64,000 bases of DNA from JALYGJ01 sp036558545 (GCA_036558545.1 DATBFJ010000027.1:1-64000), one strand, 5' to 3'; counted from the first letter of the stretch, positions 51,181-60,808 are shown. Notes: a model not told the origin generated them from the sequence alone. A program made the numbers and translations.

Positions 51181-52099
51181 GGACTGCGGGCTCCCGGCCC
51201 ATCAGGTTGTCGAGGAGCGCCGGTGCACGAACGATCGGGCCCGTGCCGTTGCCGCTCGACTTGTCCGCCGCTGGTGCCTTCATGTAGCGCAACAGACCCT
51301 GGAGCGTCTCGCGCAGCTTGTCACGCGGCACGACCATGTCGACGAAGCCGTGATCGAACAGGAACTCGGCGCGCTGGAAGCCTTCGGGCAGCTCCTCCGC
51401 GATCGTCCCTGCCGCGACTCGCGCGCCGGCAAATCCGATCAGCGCCTTGGGCTCGGCGATGTTCACGTCACCGAGCGCTGAGAACGAGGCGAACACACCG
51501 CCGGTCGTCGGATCGGTCATCAGACTGATGTACGGCACGCCCGCCTCGGCCATGCGCCCCAGTGCGGCGCATGTCTTGGCCAGCTGCATCAGCGAGAGGG
51601 TACCTTCCTGCATGCGCGCGCCCCCCGACGCCGAGATGACGATCAGTGGCAGGCGCTCGGAAAGTGCGTACTCAGCGGCGCGCGTGACTTTCTCGCCAAC
51701 AACGGTGCCCATCGAGCCGCCCATGAAGGCAAAGTCCATGGCGCAGATGGCAACGCGCGTGCCACCAATGGATGCCGTGCCCCATACCGCCGCGTCCCGG
51801 ACGCCGGTCGAGTCACGCGCTGCGGCGAGCCGATCCGGGTAGGGCTTCTGGTCGACGAATGCGAGCACGTCGACCGATTCGAGACCGGCGTCCTGCTCCA
51901 CGAAGCTGTCGCGATCGAGGAGCAGCGTGAGTCGGGCGTCGACGCGCAGTCTGAAATGGTGGCCACAGCGCGGGCATACGCGCAGGCCCTTGTCGAGCGT
52001 CTTGTTGTAGAGCATCTCCTGGCAGTCGGGACACTGCGTCCAGAGATCCTTGGGGTATTGCTCATCGCGGCGGCCCGCAAACGGCAACTTGATCGGCAT
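51173..52099 (-). CDS. accD: Acetyl-CoA carboxylase carboxyltransferase subunit beta
   Basis: A 308-residue AccD with an N-terminal four-cysteine zinc ribbon (CPDCQEMLYNKTL then CPRCGHHFRL, about 23-48). FAFMGGSMGTVVGEK, ISASGGARMQEGTLSLMQ and FGSRV-like FAGARVAAGTI mark the crotonase core. It pairs with AccA. A short Ala/Gly tail follows YMKAPAAD. The ATG overlaps the stop of the small membrane-protein gene (TGATG). Confidence 0.95.
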   Translation of the reverse strand: MPIKLPFAGRRDEQYPKDLWTQCPDCQEMLYNKTLDKGLRVCPRCGHHFRLRVDARLTLLLDRDSFVEQDAGLESVDVLAFVDQKPYPDRLAAARDSTGVRDAAVWGTASIGGTRVAICAMDFAFMGGSMGTVVGEKVTRAAEYALSERLPLIVISASGGARMQEGTLSLMQLAKTCAALGRMAEAGVPYISLMTDPTTGGVFASFSALGDVNIAEPKALIGFAGARVAAGTIAEELPEGFQRAEFLFDHGFVDMVVPRDKLRETLQGLLRYMKAPAADKSSGNGTGPIVRAPALLDNLMGREPAVHG

Positions 52100-52458
52100 C
52101 AGCCCTGCCTCCGCCGCCAGGCAAACATCGCCGCAGCACCGATCGATACGCCCGACGCGATCGCGCCACCCATCAGCAGCCTGCGATCCAGCGCCACCAT
52201 GGAGTCGCCGGGCGCGCCGCCTGCCGCGCGTAGCTGCTCGGCGAGCCGCTCCTCGAACAGGAACGACGGGTGAAAACGCGGCAGGCCGGTCTCGAGCAGC
52301 CGGATCACCTGGCGCACGTTGTGCTCTGGCGTCGAGGGAGCGCGGGAGAGCGTGATGGGGAGTCGAGCGTGGCCGTTGAGCAACGCGTCGATGTAAGCGT
52401 CGCTCTGGACCGCCTCGTCGTCCGCATCGAGGCGCAATGCCGGCTGGGCTGGCTCCAT
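52099..52458 (-). CDS. Small C-terminally membrane-anchored protein next to a sigma factor
   Basis: A 119-residue protein. The N-terminal 85 residues are hydrophilic (ALLNGHARLPITLSRAPSTP, VRQVIRLLETGLPRFHPSF), and one C-terminal hydrophobic segment (MGGAIASGVSIGAAAMFAW) is followed by RRRQG, so the N-terminus should face the cytosol or be tail-anchored. Its gene overlaps the ECF sigma stop (TGATG). A role as anti-sigma or accessory factor is suggested only by context. No known anti-sigma zinc motif (HxxxCxxC) is present. Confidence 0.55.
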   Translation of the reverse strand: MEPAQPALRLDADDEAVQSDAYIDALLNGHARLPITLSRAPSTPEHNVRQVIRLLETGLPRFHPSFLFEERLAEQLRAAGGAPGDSMVALDRRLLMGGAIASGVSIGAAAMFAWRRRQG

Positions 52459-53087
52459 CAATTGGCCGCGCGCTTGCGCGGGAAGCGGACTCCCGACTTC
52501 TCTGCCCGGCTCATCTGACGCGCCACGGATTGCAGCGAGCGGTGGATCAGGACGCGCGTGGCGCCCTCTGACCGGCCCAGGATCTCGCCGATCTCACGAG
52601 TCGACATCTCGTTCACGAAGCGCAGCACGAGCGCGCGTCGCCTGTCCGCGGGCAACCGTTCGATGAGCTCCCACGCGCGCGCCAGCTCGATGCGGTTGCT
52701 CGCCACGGCATGTGTGTCGTCGCCGGCCGGGTACTCGAGTGCCAGATCGATCGGCGATGTCGGGTGGCGCCGAGCGTGGCGCTTCTCGTTCGACAGCGCG
52801 TTGCGAGCAATCTGGAAAAGCCATACACGGAAGCTGGAGTCGAGACCTTCGGACTGCTCGTGAAAGTGGGGCAGCCCGGCCAGGGCACGCAGAAAGACGA
52901 GTGCAGTCACGTCCTCCGCCGCGTGCGGATCGCGGAGCTCGTAGAGCGCAAAGCTGTACACCTGGGCGACGTACTTCCGATAAAGCGCCTCGAAGGCGGC
53001 AGGATCACGTCGTGAACGCTCAACGGCGGAGCGGTCCACGTCGAGGCTATCCAGGGCCGCAACGCGGTCCTTCCCTCTCCTCAACAC
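52458..53087 (-). CDS. ECF-type RNA polymerase sigma factor
   Basis: A 209-residue sigma-70 family ECF factor. Region 2 reads FEALYRKYVAQVYSFALYE then DPHAAEDVTALVFLRALAGL, with FRVWLFQIARNALSNEKR. Region 4 reads RLPADRRRALVLRFVNEMST and REIGEILGRSEGATRVLIHR (helix-turn-helix). It is the first gene of the operon carrying accDA, accC and the fab genes. TAGACT lies 6 nt before the GTG. Whether it controls its own operon is unknown. Confidence 0.9.
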   Translation of the reverse strand: MLRRGKDRVAALDSLDVDRSAVERSRRDPAAFEALYRKYVAQVYSFALYELRDPHAAEDVTALVFLRALAGLPHFHEQSEGLDSSFRVWLFQIARNALSNEKRHARRHPTSPIDLALEYPAGDDTHAVASNRIELARAWELIERLPADRRRALVLRFVNEMSTREIGEILGRSEGATRVLIHRSLQSVARQMSRAEKSGVRFPRKRAAN

Positions 53088-53093
53088 CGGCCG

Positions 53094-53099
53094 AGTCTA
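53094..53099 (-). promoter_or_regulatory. TAGACT promoter of the sigma/acc/fab operon
   Basis: On the minus strand TAGACT ends 6 nt before the GTG of the sigma gene. TTGGTA, a -35-like hexamer, lies 16 bp further upstream. The transcript would be leaderless. The remaining gap (53088-53257) shows no gene. Confidence 0.45.
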
Positions 53100-53257
53100 G
53101 CCGTTACACGTTGATTACCAACATGCGCTCACGCGGCGCTGCCGCGGGCTGATCGCCAAGAGCGCGCGCCGGGAGCACTTCAAGCTGCGCCCGAACGACA
53201 TCTTGTCGCCCTGGTCTGCGATGCGAGTCCGTGGATAGCGCGGGGCAGCGCGCTCGA

Positions 53258-54037
53258 CTAAATGACCCGGCAGCGAATGACTTCGCCTGAGTCGACAGCA
53301 ACGACGCCGCCGAAGTCCGGTTGGACGAGCAGCGCACCTGACTCGGGATCGACGCCGACTCCTTTTCCGGTCACCGAGCTGTCTCCCGCATCGACAACCA
53401 CGGTCCGGCCCGTGGTGCGCTGCGCAGACGACCAACCGCCGTTGTCGAATCTCCCGCTCAGCAACGCCTCGTAGCGCGGTTCGAGCCGGTCCAGAAAGCC
53501 CTGCAGCAGCAGCTGGTTGTCGATCGGCCGCTTGCCCGATAGCTCGTGGAGGCTGTTCATCGTCGCCGCGATGCCCCACGGGAAGTCGGTCATCTTCCAC
53601 TCCGTGTTGACCCCGATTCCCACGATTGCCGACTCGACGCGCTCGCCCGCTGCGACCGACTCGCCAAGAACGCCGGCCACCTTGCGAATGCCGCCGTCAT
53701 GTGCGTCGGCGACGATGTCGTTCGGCCACTTCAGCCAAAGAGTTCCTTCCTTGAGACCCGCGACATCCTCGGCGGCATCGCGCATGGCCAGCGCCACGAC
53801 GGCGGCCAGGCGCCAGGCATGACCAGCGGCAAGGTAGGCGGGCCGCAGGCCGACCGACAGAAGCAGAGCCGCGCCGGGCGGTGCCACCCACTCGCGGCCG
53901 TTGCGTCCGCGACCGGAGGTCTGATAGTCGGCCACGGCCACGCACACTTCTGGAACACCCTCAGCGAGCCATTCACGGACAACATGCTGGGTGCTGTCGA
54001 CGGCCCTGAAGCGTTCTATTCGGTTGGGAAAAGTCAT
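53258..54037 (-). CDS. birA: Biotin-[acetyl-CoA-carboxylase] ligase, no repressor domain
   Basis: A 259-residue monofunctional biotin ligase. VADYQTSGRGRNGREWVAPP holds the biotinyl-AMP loop GRGRNGR (about 43-49). LWLKWPNDI, KVAGVLGE and VGIGVN complete the catalytic core, and a C-terminal SH3-like domain follows. It lacks the N-terminal helix-turn-helix of E. coli BirA, so it does not repress transcription. It attaches biotin to AccB. Located just upstream of the acc operon and coupled to thrB by ATGA. Confidence 0.93.
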   Translation of the reverse strand: MTFPNRIERFRAVDSTQHVVREWLAEGVPEVCVAVADYQTSGRGRNGREWVAPPGAALLLSVGLRPAYLAAGHAWRLAAVVALAMRDAAEDVAGLKEGTLWLKWPNDIVADAHDGGIRKVAGVLGESVAAGERVESAIVGIGVNTEWKMTDFPWGIAATMNSLHELSGKRPIDNQLLLQGFLDRLEPRYEALLSGRFDNGGWSSAQRTTGRTVVVDAGDSSVTGKGVGVDPESGALLVQPDFGGVVAVDSGEVIRCRVI

Positions 54038-54981
54038 CGTTTAGGCACACCTACGATTCGAGCGCCATGCGCTGCCGGCCGGACGACTACGGCACGTCCG
54101 GGCAAGTTCGTCCTCTTTGCCGCATCTGACATGGCGCGCGCAGCGCCGTCAGCGGCAGTCCTGTTGTCGGCGAGCGCCAGGATCGCCGATCCCGCACCCG
54201 ACAGCGCCGCGCCCAGGGCGCCCGCACCACGCGCCGCGGCGACGATGGCGGGCAGCTGGCTGATGTGCCGCGACCGATATGGCTCGTGCATCCGGTCGTC
54301 GCCCATGCCCGCCAAGAGTTCGAGCTGGCCGCTCGTCAAGGCGGCCACGACCAGCGCCGTGCCACCCACGTTGCGCGCGGCATCGGCATGCTTCACGAAA
54401 GCGGGCAACGCCGCGCGCATCTCGGCGGTGCGCAGCTCCGAGTCGGGTATGAAGACGGCTGCGTGAAGTTTTTCGGGCGGATCGAAGCGCGCGGCCCTCG
54501 GAGCGCCGTCGTCGTCGTGGCCGACGATCACAAAGCCGCCGAACAGCGCTGCGGCGACGTTGTCCGGGTGGCCATCGATGTCTGTCGCGATGCGCAGGAT
54601 GCGCTGGTCACCAAGCTTGGCGCGTGCCATGGCCTCTGCCGCCAGCAGCCCTGCAACGCAGGCTGCCGCTGACGAGCCCAATCCGCGCGCGAGCGGGATC
54701 TCGTTGTCCATATCGATACGCATAACAGGCGGTTCCAGCTGGAACTCCTGCAATCCATGCTCGAGACCGATCAGAAACCTATTGCCTGCGTCGATGCCGA
54801 TTTCGTCGGCCCCCTCGCCGATGACCGTCAATTGCTCAGCGCCGGCGGTCAGCGGCGTAACGGTCACTCGCAGATGCAACTCCAGCGCGAGCGCAAGTGA
54901 ATCAAAACCCGGTCCGAGATTTGCACTGCTCGCCGGAGCCTCGACCGTGACCGGAGCGTCGTGCAGCTTTGCGCGGGCCAT
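54034..54981 (-). CDS. thrB: Homoserine kinase
   Basis: A 315-residue GHMP kinase that phosphorylates homoserine. APASSANLGPGFDSLALAL opens the fold, PLARGLGSSAAACVAGLLAA (about 97-116) is the ATP loop, and GAALSGAGSAILAL the C-terminal GHMP motif. The ATG overlaps the thrC stop (GTGATG), so thrC-thrB-birA form one transcript. The pairing with thrC makes homoserine the likely substrate among GHMP kinases. Confidence 0.94.
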   Translation of the reverse strand: MARAKLHDAPVTVEAPASSANLGPGFDSLALALELHLRVTVTPLTAGAEQLTVIGEGADEIGIDAGNRFLIGLEHGLQEFQLEPPVMRIDMDNEIPLARGLGSSAAACVAGLLAAEAMARAKLGDQRILRIATDIDGHPDNVAAALFGGFVIVGHDDDGAPRAARFDPPEKLHAAVFIPDSELRTAEMRAALPAFVKHADAARNVGGTALVVAALTSGQLELLAGMGDDRMHEPYRSRHISQLPAIVAAARGAGALGAALSGAGSAILALADNRTAADGAARAMSDAAKRTNLPGRAVVVRPAAHGARIVGVPKR

Positions 54982-56096
54982 CACCAACCGAGCGCTGCCC
55001 TGAGCTCCTGCGCTGTGGCACCAGCGAGATGAGGAGCTGTGGCGACTCGCGAAGCGGTGTCTGGGTCCTTGAGCCCGTGTCCGGTCAGCACGCATACGAT
55101 GGTCGCACCGGGGTCCAATCGATGCGCTTCGGCCATCTTGCGAACGCCGGCCAGAGACGCGGCCGAGGCAGGCTCGCAGAAGATGCCCTCGTGGCGCGCG
55201 AGATCTCGATACGCGGCGAGAATCTCGTCGTCGGTGACTGCCTCGATCACGCCGCCCGACTCATCACGGGCGGCCAGTGCCAAAGCACCGCTCGCGGGCC
55301 GGCCGATCTTTATCGCCGTCGCCACGGTCTGCGGATTGTCGATGGGCTTGCCGGTAACGAGCGGCGCTGCGCCGGCAGCCTGAAAGCCCAACAGCACGGG
55401 GCGCGTCTCGACCATCTGTGCGTCGCGGTATTCGGTGAATCCCGCCCAGTACGCGGTGATATTGCCCGCGTTACCGACCGGGATAGCCAGGTAATCGGGT
55501 GCGCCGCCAAGGTCCTCGCAGATCTCGAACGCGGCCGTTTTCTGCCCCGCTATCCGGAAAGGGTTGACCGAGTTGACCAGGGTCGCGATCCGCGCGCCGT
55601 CTGAGCGGGTGTCTTCGACGAGCTCGCGCACCGCACTCAGGGCAGCGTCGAAGTTGCCTTTCACGGCAACCACCTTGGCTCCTGCCGCTTGGGCCTGGAG
55701 GAGCTTGCCGGCTGCGATCTGTCCTTCCGGGATGACGACCACGACTTCGAGCCCCGTCGCGGCGCCATATGCGGCTGCCGAAGCGGCCGTGTTGCCGGTC
55801 GAGGCACAGATGATCGCGCTCGACCCTTGCTCCATCGCCTTGGCAACCGCGACGACCATGCCGCGGTCCTTGAACGAGCCCGTTGGGTTCATGCCCTCGA
55901 CCTTGAGATAGAGCAAAGGGCAGCCGATCATGCGGCCCAGGTTGCGGGCATGGACGAGCGGCGTATAGCCCTCACCGAGCGTGATGTTCGGCGTGGATCC
56001 ACTGACCGGAAGAAAGGCCGCGTAGCGCTCCATCAGGCGCGGCCGGGCGTCGGCCGTCGTGTGTTGCTGACGAAGTTGGCGCAGCACGTCGCTCAT
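54981..56096 (-). CDS. thrC: Threonine synthase
   Basis: A 371-residue PLP enzyme. NPTGSFKDRGM (about 69-79) carries the PLP lysine, CASTGNTAASAAAY follows, and GNAGNITAYWAGF is the phosphate-binding glycine loop. It converts O-phosphohomoserine to threonine. ATG at 56096 is taken as start; an in-frame TTG two codons earlier is possible. The 134-bp leader region shows no obvious threonine-rich leader peptide. It heads thrC-thrB-birA. Confidence 0.94.
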   Translation of the reverse strand: MSDVLRQLRQQHTTADARPRLMERYAAFLPVSGSTPNITLGEGYTPLVHARNLGRMIGCPLLYLKVEGMNPTGSFKDRGMVVAVAKAMEQGSSAIICASTGNTAASAAAYGAATGLEVVVVIPEGQIAAGKLLQAQAAGAKVVAVKGNFDAALSAVRELVEDTRSDGARIATLVNSVNPFRIAGQKTAAFEICEDLGGAPDYLAIPVGNAGNITAYWAGFTEYRDAQMVETRPVLLGFQAAGAAPLVTGKPIDNPQTVATAIKIGRPASGALALAARDESGGVIEAVTDDEILAAYRDLARHEGIFCEPASAASLAGVRKMAEAHRLDPGATIVCVLTGHGLKDPDTASRVATAPHLAGATAQELRAALGW

Positions 56097-56216
56097 GCGC
56101 AATTTGAAATGTCTCCGCTCGTACGCTGCGGCTTCTCGCTGCGCGGCGGCACGCGACGTCCCGCTGATGCGGGCTGTCGCGACCTCCTCGCGGTCAGATT
56201 GTCACGGACGCGCGAC

Positions 56217-56222
56217 TAGACT
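56217..56222 (+). promoter_or_regulatory. TAGACT -10-like element, leaderless arrangement
   Basis: TAGACT ends 8 nt before the ATG of the cyclase/AAA gene, with no ribosome site between. No good -35 hexamer at 17 bp is seen. Confidence 0.5.
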
Positions 56223-56230
56223 GCTCAATC

Positions 56231-59200
56231 ATGAGCGGACCCGCCGTCTGCCCCACCTGCGGCGCGCCTGTGGGGGTTGGCGCCCGCTTCTGCGCGTCGT
56301 GCGGCAGCCACCTTGGGCCGGAGCTGGCCGAGGAACGCAAGCTCGCCACGATCGTCTTCGCCGACGTCACCGGTTCGACCGACCTGGGCGATCAGCTCGA
56401 TCCCGAGCGCGTCCGGGCACTCCTCCAGGAGTATTTCGCGGCCATGGCGGCGATCGTCACGACCTGGGGCGGCACGATCGAGAAGTACATCGGCGATGCG
56501 ATCCTGGCCGTTTGGGGCGTTCCAGCGGCTCGCGAGGACGACGCAATCCGTGCTCTTCACGCGGTGCGCGAGATGATCGACGAGATCGACCGCCTCAACG
56601 GATCGTTCAAGGTTCGCCACGGCGTGCAACTGCGCGTCCGCATCGGCGTGAACACAGGCGAGGTTTTGGCACCAGTTGGTGCTCGACCGGGCGGGCAATT
56701 CCTCGTCTCGGGCGATGCCGTGAACGTCGCTTCGCGCCTCGAGCAGGCCGCCGAACCCGGAACGGCGATCGTCGGCGAGCGGACGTGGGCCAGCGCACGG
56801 CACGCCTTCGACTTTGGCGAGCCCTGGTCGCTGCAGCTCAAAGGCAAGCGCGAGCCGGTTATCGCGCGCGTGCTCCGCGAGCCATTGCACAGCGACGTCC
56901 AGCGAACGCCGTTTCAGGGCGCGATGGTCGGCCGGGATCGCGAGCTCGCCACTGTCATCGGCCTGCTCGACGAGGCGATCGAAGGCGCCAGCCCGCGCCT
57001 GGTGCTGATCGCTGGTCCAGCGGGCATCGGCAAGAGCCGGCTGCTGCGTGAAACGATCAGCGAGGCTGGAGAACGGTTCGATCGGCTGCTGGTGCTCCGT
57101 GGTCGCTGCCTGGCGGCCGGCCACGGCATCACCTTCTGGGCGCTCGGCGAGATCCTGCGCGCGGCCTGTTCCATCTCGCTCGACGAGCCAGCTGAAAGCG
57201 CGGTTGCCAAGCTAGAGCAATCTGTCGCCGGGCCGCTGGCATCGATCGGCTTGGGCATCGACGACATCGCGCGCACCGTGGCCGCACTGGCCACGAGCGC
57301 GAACATCACCCTGCCCGACAACCTGCTCGAAGGCCTCGATCCAGAGGTTGTCTTCGAAGAAATCTCGCGCTCGTGGCCACGGTTTCTGACCGGTCTCGCT
57401 CGATCCTGGCCGTTGGCGATCGTGCTCGAGGACATCCACTGGGCCGACGATCGGATGCTCACGCTCATCGAGATGCTCGCCGCGCGATCCCAGGGCCAGA
57501 TCCTGATTGTGGCGACCGCGCGGCCGGAGTTCCTCGAAGCGCACCCGGGCTTTGGGACGGGCCAGGACATCTCCGTCGTCTCACTTCGGCCGTTGACCGG
57601 CGTCCAGAGCGAGCGCCTCATAGACGAGCTCATTGGCTCCGCCGGACTGCCGTCCGGAATCGTCGACGAGATGCGCGCCAAGGCCGACGGCAACCCGTTC
57701 TTTCTCGAGGAGATGCTCCAGCGCTTCGTCGACGAGGGCGCGCTGGTCAGCGAAAACGGTGCATGGCATGCAACCGAGCGTGCTGCCACGGTCAAGCTCT
57801 CGGACAACGTCCACAGCCTGCTCGCGGCGCGCATCGACGCGCTTCCTGTGGCCGAAAAGCAGTTTCTGCAGGAAGCATCCGTGGTCGGTCGGATCTTCTG
57901 GCCCGGTGCGCTGAGTCGAGAGACCGCATTGTCGCCAGCCGCCGCTGGCGAGGTGCTGCACTCGCTCGAACGTCGGGGCCTGATTGCCGTGCGGCCCACC
58001 TCGACGATCGGTGACGAGCCCGAATACATGTTTCGACACATGCTCATCCACGACGTCGCCTACGGCAGCGTTCCAAAGGCACGCCGAGCTCGGGCCCACG
58101 CGGATGTCGGGCGGTGGCTCGAGAGCCTCGCCGTTGACCGGCAGGATGAGTACGAGGAGCTGATCGCCTATCACTACTCGGCCGCGATCACGGCCGAGGA
58201 TGCCGACCTGGCGTGGTCCGATCGGCGCGACGAGCACGAGCAAGTGCGCCGCCGCGCGTTCGAGATGCTCGTCCGCGCCGGAGCCTCGGCGCGCCACCGA
58301 TTCGCCACGGACAAGGCGCTGCAGCTCCACGGCGAAGCCCTGGCCATCGCCAAGGGTACGGCCGAGCTCGCACTGATCCACGAGGAGCTCGGCGACGACC
58401 ACGAAGCGCTGTACCGTGGCGACGACACGGTTGCGGCGTATCTGGCAGCGATCGAAGAGGCACGTCAGCTGTCGGATGCCGACGAGCGCATCCCGTCGCT
58501 CGTGGCCAAGGCTGCGCGAATGGCCATTCGGTGGGGCGCTTTCCGTGATGCGCCTCCGGTAGATGAGCTACAGGCACTCATCGCGGAGTGCCTGGCGCGG
58601 CCGGTGTCGGACGATGTCCGTGCGCCACTGCTCATCGCATCGGCGGGCCTGGCGCGCGGTCGCAACAACATCCCGATTGGCGCCGGTCGGACGCTGCTCA
58701 GCAAGGATGAGCTGCCTGACCTTGACGAGCGCATCGCCGACGTCGAGGAGGGCATGCGCATCGCCGAGCAGATCGGCGACCCATCTCTGCAGTACATGGC
58801 CTTTGCCTTGCTCTCGATCCTGTACCAGGCCAGCGAGCAGGAACAACGCTACCGCGAGAAGTGCGAAGAGGCGCTGTCGCTGATCAACAAGCTGCCCTCG
58901 CGCCGTGAGCAGGTCGATCTCCTCGTATCGGTTGCCGGGGCGCGAGCGGACGCGGGTCGCTACGAAGACTCACTTCTCGCGGGCGAAGATGCGTTCGCCC
59001 GATCGACAGATCTCAGCCCACACGAACGGATGCATGCCGCCTGGGAGATCTATCGCGCCGCGGAGCCGCTGGGTCGTTGGGACCGGATGCTCGAGATCCT
59101 GCCGTGGTACGCCGAGGCCGCAGCGAGCGAGGGAGAGGTGACTTGTGCGGCGGTCCGTGCCGGCCCCGCCTTGGGCGCCACGGTCCTGGCGCGGCGCGGC

Positions 59201-59755
59201 GACAGCGATCGCGCCACACTGCTGGTTCCCGTCGCGGTCGACACAGCGCGCACGAGCACGTTCGGCGGCTCGGCAGTGTCAGCGCTGTACGCCAGCTCTT
59301 TGGGCGTGGCCGAGGCCAACCCGATTGTCGACGACGCGCTGTCCAGACCGAGCTCCGGCTTCATCGGCACCGGCATCGCACCGCTGTTGGATACGCTGGT
59401 CGCGCTCGAGCGCTACGACGATCTCGAGCAGTTCCTGCCATTCGCCGAGGGCCAGGCCTTTGCCAACGAGCTTGCCGCGCCATCGATCGCGCGGGCCAAG
59501 GCTGTGCTCGCGTTGCGCCGGGGCGAACGCGAGTCGGCGACAGACATGGTGAGAACCGCCCTCGCTCGATTTACGGAACTCTCGGCAGCGTTCCAGGTGG
59601 CCAGGACGAGCGAACTGCTTGCCGAGCTTGTCGACGAACCCGAACGAACACGTTTGCTCCGGGCGGCGCTCGACGCCTACGAGGACCTGGGCGCCAACCC
59701 GTTTGCCGATCGGATCCGCGCGACGGTCCGCGCAAAAGTGGAGCTCAGCTCCTAG
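56231..59755 (+). CDS. Class III cyclase-AAA ATPase-TPR regulatory protein
   Basis: A 1174-residue multidomain protein. An N-terminal zinc ribbon (C7, C10, C21, C24) is followed by a class III nucleotide cyclase domain (about 35-210; FADVTGSTD metal aspartate, EKYIGDAILAVWG). An AAA/STAND ATPase follows, with Walker A AGPAGIGKSRLL near 260-271 and Walker B LAIVLEDIHWAD near 394-405. TPR-like helices fill about 620-1174. The layout is common in Actinomycetota and Chloroflexota; the signal and the cyclic nucleotide are unknown. Its TAG stop shares CTAG (59752-59755) with convergent trpS. Confidence 0.9.
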   Translation: MSGPAVCPTCGAPVGVGARFCASCGSHLGPELAEERKLATIVFADVTGSTDLGDQLDPERVRALLQEYFAAMAAIVTTWGGTIEKYIGDAILAVWGVPAAREDDAIRALHAVREMIDEIDRLNGSFKVRHGVQLRVRIGVNTGEVLAPVGARPGGQFLVSGDAVNVASRLEQAAEPGTAIVGERTWASARHAFDFGEPWSLQLKGKREPVIARVLREPLHSDVQRTPFQGAMVGRDRELATVIGLLDEAIEGASPRLVLIAGPAGIGKSRLLRETISEAGERFDRLLVLRGRCLAAGHGITFWALGEILRAACSISLDEPAESAVAKLEQSVAGPLASIGLGIDDIARTVAALATSANITLPDNLLEGLDPEVVFEEISRSWPRFLTGLARSWPLAIVLEDIHWADDRMLTLIEMLAARSQGQILIVATARPEFLEAHPGFGTGQDISVVSLRPLTGVQSERLIDELIGSAGLPSGIVDEMRAKADGNPFFLEEMLQRFVDEGALVSENGAWHATERAATVKLSDNVHSLLAARIDALPVAEKQFLQEASVVGRIFWPGALSRETALSPAAAGEVLHSLERRGLIAVRPTSTIGDEPEYMFRHMLIHDVAYGSVPKARRARAHADVGRWLESLAVDRQDEYEELIAYHYSAAITAEDADLAWSDRRDEHEQVRRRAFEMLVRAGASARHRFATDKALQLHGEALAIAKGTAELALIHEELGDDHEALYRGDDTVAAYLAAIEEARQLSDADERIPSLVAKAARMAIRWGAFRDAPPVDELQALIAECLARPVSDDVRAPLLIASAGLARGRNNIPIGAGRTLLSKDELPDLDERIADVEEGMRIAEQIGDPSLQYMAFALLSILYQASEQEQRYREKCEEALSLINKLPSRREQVDLLVSVAGARADAGRYEDSLLAGEDAFARSTDLSPHERMHAAWEIYRAAEPLGRWDRMLEILPWYAEAAASEGEVTCAAVRAGPALGATVLARRGDSDRATLLVPVAVDTARTSTFGGSAVSALYASSLGVAEANPIVDDALSRPSSGFIGTGIAPLLDTLVALERYDDLEQFLPFAEGQAFANELAAPSIARAKAVLALRRGERESATDMVRTALARFTELSAAFQVARTSELLAELVDEPERTRLLRAALDAYEDLGANPFADRIRATVRAKVELSS

Positions 59756-60747
59756 CGAGCGAAACCCATCCTCTCGTACATCTGGTCGAGTGTGGGCTGA
59801 GCGCTCGAGCGCGCCTTCTCGGCTCCCAGTGTGAGCATCCGACGCAGCTCCGCGTCGTCCGAGCGCAGCTCGTGGTAACGGGCCTGCAGCGGCGCAAGCA
59901 GGTCCACGACTGCTTCGCCCACATCCTGCTTGAACTGGCCGTAGCCCTGGCCGTCGTAGTCGGCCACGATGTCCTTGACGCTCCGGCCCGTCGCTACGGC
60001 CATGATCTCGATCAGGTTCGAGATGCCGGGCTTGGACTCTGGCTCGTGGACGATCTCGCGCCCGGAGTCGGTAACTGCAGTTTTGAACTTGCGCCTGATC
60101 TCGTCCGGCGGATCGACCAGGCGAATGACGCCCGCGGGCGCGCCGCGCGACGTCGACATCAGCTTGTCGGGCTCCTGGAGGTTGCGCATCCGCGCACCTT
60201 CCTGTGGATAGACGCCGCGCGGAACGGTGAAGGTGTCGCCAAAACGCTGGTTGAAGCGCTCGGCGATGTTGCGCGTAAGCTCGAGGTGTTGGCGCTGGTC
60301 GTCGCCGATCGGCACTATGTCCGCCTGGTACAGCAGGATGTCGCCGGCCATCAGGACCGGGTAGTTGAAGAGCCCGGCCGAGACGAAATCCTGGCCCTCT
60401 GACTTTTCCTTGAACTGGGTCATCCGGCGCAGCTCCCCGTAAGCCGTCACGGCGCCGAGCAGCCATGCCGCCTCGGCATGCGCGGTGACGTGGCTCTGCA
60501 CGAAGACCGTCGACCGCTCCGGATCGAGGCCGGTGGCGAACAGCCACGCGCCGACAGACAGTGTCGATTCGCGCAACAGGTCGGGATCGAGCGACGTGGT
60601 TATCGAGTGCAGATCGACGACACAGAAGAAGGCCTGGCCGCCGTCGCGAACTGCCTCATCCTGTGTCGCGACGTACTGGCGAAACCCGCCGCTGTAGTTG
60701 CCCAGCGTCTTATCGCCAGTGGCACGAATTCCTGAGAACACACGCAT
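59752..60747 (-). CDS. trpS: Tryptophanyl-tRNA synthetase
   Basis: A 331-residue class Ic synthetase that charges tRNA-Trp. FSGIRATGDKTLGNYSGG holds the HIGH-equivalent region (TLGNY), and DLHSITTSLDPDLLR the Trp pocket helix. DIVPIGDDQRQHLELTRNIA follows, and PDKLMSTSRG is the KMSKS-type loop, with L in place of the first K. ATG 60747 gives the usual N-terminus. ATG 60795 (16 residues longer) has TACCTT 9 nt upstream and could be the real leaderless start. It ends in the shared CTAG stop. Confidence 0.93.
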   Translation of the reverse strand: MRVFSGIRATGDKTLGNYSGGFRQYVATQDEAVRDGGQAFFCVVDLHSITTSLDPDLLRESTLSVGAWLFATGLDPERSTVFVQSHVTAHAEAAWLLGAVTAYGELRRMTQFKEKSEGQDFVSAGLFNYPVLMAGDILLYQADIVPIGDDQRQHLELTRNIAERFNQRFGDTFTVPRGVYPQEGARMRNLQEPDKLMSTSRGAPAGVIRLVDPPDEIRRKFKTAVTDSGREIVHEPESKPGISNLIEIMAVATGRSVKDIVADYDGQGYGQFKQDVGEAVVDLLAPLQARYHELRSDDAELRRMLTLGAEKARSSAQPTLDQMYERMGFAR

Positions 60748-60808
60748 ATGTCGCGGATTGTGCCGTATCTCGCGCTCAGCCAGGCCATTGAGCATGCAGG
60801 GCCGAAGG

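Noticed and set aside
50071..51528. 485-codon plus-strand frame opposite accA
   Set aside because: AccA and AccD motifs on the minus strand explain the region; the plus frame is a compositional shadow.
60745..60795. Longer trpS start at 60795
   Set aside because: Not excluded (TACCTT lies 9 nt upstream), but the extra 16 residues are not TrpS-like, so the shorter start was annotated.
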